Shown here: positions 4,883 to 5,654 of the stretch, in pieces
Position numbering within the stretch: position 1 is the first letter of the stretch
How the letters are laid out: each line of letters begins with the position of its first letter
Assembly: GCA_902783905.1 (NCBI GenBank)
Contig: CACZSP010000165.1
Span: 1 to 5,654, forward strand
Direction: 5' to 3'
DNA length: 5,654 nucleotides
From: an uncultured Ruminococcus sp.
GTDB lineage: Bacteria; Bacillota; Clostridia; Oscillospirales; CAG-272
The notes under the pieces: generated by a model
The model's database searches: none
What the model saw: the letters and a program-made list of their open reading frames with translations, nothing else
Told to the model about the DNA's origin: nothing
Translations under genes and position numbers: made by a program

Positions 4883-5398
4883 ATGGAAAAGACGGGAATG
4901 GTAAAATCTGTTGCATACAGATACATGATGACGCTTCGCGACCGCGGGCTTGTTGAATACTCCGGGAAGAATACGATGCGTCTTTCCGAGGATCTGTCAT
5001 ATTACAGGAAGTACGGTTCGGTAAAGGTACCGATCTACGGTTCGGTCATATGCGGAAGCCCGGAGGAGGAAGAACAGCAGAATCCGGAGTATCTCGCACT
5101 TCCTGAGGAATGGATAACCGGAAACTGCTTTCTTCTGAGAGCCAAAGGAAACTCTATGACCGGCGCCGGGATAGGCGACGGAGATCTCGTCCTCGTTCGC
5201 CGCGAGCACGGCTCACCCGAAGAATACAACGGAAAGATCATAGTTGCTCTGACCGAAGACGGTAATACGCTGAAGCGTCTGTTTATGGAAAACGGCAGAC
5301 CACACTTGCATCCCGAGAACAGAAGATACAAGGATATCTATCCAGAACATCTTGAGATGCAGGGAGTGGCGGTGAGAGTGATAAAAGAAGTTAAATAA
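4883..5398 (+). CDS. LexA/UmuD-like S24 family repressor-peptidase, probably N-terminally truncated
   Basis: A 171-residue reading frame with an S24 (LexA/UmuD) self-cleaving C-terminal domain. The cleavage site is Cys57-Gly58 in SVICGSP, the catalytic Ser91 is in GNSM, and Lys131 is in NTLKRL. The 57-to-91 and 91-to-131 spacings match the family (E. coli LexA 84, 119, 156). Residues 1-34 are the later part of a winged helix-turn-helix (MVKSVAYRYMMTLRDRGLVEY). The first helix is missing: LexA has about 25 more residues. The frame stays open upstream to a stop at 4820-4822 and reads IPALSKI just before the ATG, which looks like the conserved start of the DNA-binding helices, yet contains no ATG, GTG or TTG. 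The ATG at 4883 also lacks a ribosome binding site. Either the gene is decaying, or a one-base error in the T6 run at 4845-4850 hides an ATG at 4831. Confidence 0.82.
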   Translation: MEKTGMVKSVAYRYMMTLRDRGLVEYSGKNTMRLSEDLSYYRKYGSVKVPIYGSVICGSPEEEEQQNPEYLALPEEWITGNCFLLRAKGNSMTGAGIGDGDLVLVRREHGSPEEYNGKIIVALTEDGNTLKRLFMENGRPHLHPENRRYKDIYPEHLEMQGVAVRVIKEVK

Positions 5399-5418
5399 CA
5401 ATGTCTTGAAGGCATTGT
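5398..5418 (+). terminator. Inverted repeat directly after the LexA-like gene (weak terminator candidate)
   Basis: ACAATG (5398-5403) and CATTGT (5413-5418) are inverted around a 9-base centre that itself contains CTT/AAG, so the whole 21 bases form a near-perfect palindrome with one mismatch pair. A short GAAATTTT follows. The stem is short and AT-rich, so it may end transcription only weakly; an operator-like site is an alternative. Confidence 0.4.
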
Positions 5419-5422
5419 GAAA

Positions 5423-5432
5423 TTTTCCACAG
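5423..5432 (+). repeat. Direct repeat TTTTCCACAG, copy 1
   Basis: First of two identical 10-base copies, 68 bases apart. TTTTCCACA differs by one base from the DnaA box TTATCCACA. With only two copies and no dnaA/dnaN neighbour, an origin function is not supported. Confidence 0.55.
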
Positions 5433-5490
5433 CGGAAACTACGCGGAGCAGAAGACAGCATAATAGTTCTAATTCGCTAACCTTATCAAT

Positions 5491-5500
5491 TTTTCCACAG
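5491..5500 (+). repeat. Direct repeat TTTTCCACAG, copy 2
   Basis: Second copy of the repeat, ending exactly at the base before the stop codon of the minus-strand partial gene. On that strand it reads as CTGTGGAAAA right after TAA. Confidence 0.55.
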
Positions 5501-5654
5501 TTATACCCTCATAATACCGATTATATAAGTTGGAATATCTACAATAGCGCGGCCGTCTTTTGCAGTTCCCACCTCAGCAGAATAACAACTTTTAGCAATT
5601 ATCGAGATTACTGGAATATTCTTGTCTTCTGCCCATCCTGTTGCAAACCATCCA
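5501..5654 (-). CDS. Partial hypothetical protein (C-terminal 50 residues), cut by the window edge
   Basis: Minus-strand frame open from the right edge to a TAA at 5503-5501, giving 50 residues that include GWAEDKNIPVISII and DGRAIVDIPTYIIG. The alternating hydrophobic strands and glycines look like the end of a folded alpha/beta protein rather than random sequence, but I do not recognise the family. The gene runs toward the LexA-like gene, so the two are convergent. Its codons favour A/T in third position (ATT, GCA, TCT, AAT), unlike the GC-ending codons of the rest of the window, which may point to a different origin. A 50-codon open frame alone can occur by chance, so confidence is moderate. 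Confidence 0.55.
   Translation of the reverse strand, partial: GWFATGWAEDKNIPVISIIAKSCYSAEVGTAKDGRAIVDIPTYIIGIMRV

Noticed and set aside
4831..4956. Small plus-strand frame starting MSNPNFLC
   Set aside because: It overlaps the LexA-like gene out of frame, has no ribosome binding site, and looks random after the first residues; relevant only as a possible frameshifted start.
5423..5500. Replication origin based on DnaA-box-like repeats
   Set aside because: Only two imperfect boxes and no dnaA, dnaN or similar gene in view.
1..5654. CRISPR array, tRNA or rRNA genes
   Set aside because: No regularly spaced repeats, no tRNA cloverleaf signals such as a GGTTCGAATCC arm in a fitting context, and no rRNA-like stretches were seen.

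Overview
The window looks like a chromosomal stretch from a moderately GC-rich member of the Clostridia (Firmicutes/Bacillota). The signs are strong GGAGG-type ribosome binding sites, nearly perfect TTGACA-17-TATAAT promoters, an ECF vitamin-transporter S component, a YugP-type membrane zinc peptidase, and a lipoprotein with a long Thr/Glu/Ala-rich spacer of the kind common in uncultured gut Clostridia. The organism call is inference from gene families and signals, since no rRNA or marker gene is present.

Left part, all on the minus strand and read right to left. Positions 4011 to 2242 encode a lipoprotein with two tandem SGNH/GDSL-hydrolase-like domains. It overlaps by 14 bases the start of a YugP-type zinc metallopeptidase (2255 to 1530). 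After a 103-base gap with a full-consensus promoter comes a two-gene unit: an ECF transporter S component (1426 to 782) and a class I glutamine amidotransferase-like hydrolase of the peptidase C26 type (785 to 66). These two are joined by an ATGA overlap and end at a clear intrinsic terminator at the left edge (about 1-52). The S component plus C26 hydrolase pair suggests uptake of a vitamin-like, possibly gamma-glutamylated, compound followed by hydrolysis; this is a hypothesis.

Middle. A back-to-back promoter region (4048-4140) drives the lipoprotein leftward and a small acidic protein rightward (4161-4643). The small protein has three DxDGDGxxD-like putative calcium-binding loops but no signal peptide. 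Between the two facing -35 boxes lies a short GC-rich inverted repeat.

Right part. A 239-base stretch (4644-4882) without a supported gene holds two striking hairpins, one with a perfect 19-bp stem. Next comes a LexA/UmuD-like S24 peptidase-repressor (4883-5398) with an intact cleavage site and catalytic Ser/Lys pair, but apparently missing the first part of its winged-helix domain. Its reading frame has recognisable homology upstream of the first ATG, and a T6 run could account for a one-base frame disruption. After it the sequence becomes more AT-rich, carries two TTTTCCACAG direct repeats, and ends in the C-terminal 50 codons of an unidentified minus-strand gene.

The points most worth a second look are the palindrome cluster next to the damaged LexA-like gene, the lipoprotein whose second SGNH domain has lost its catalytic residues, and the signal-less protein with calcium-loop repeats. 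No complete, clearly new multi-gene system could be shown from the sequence alone.
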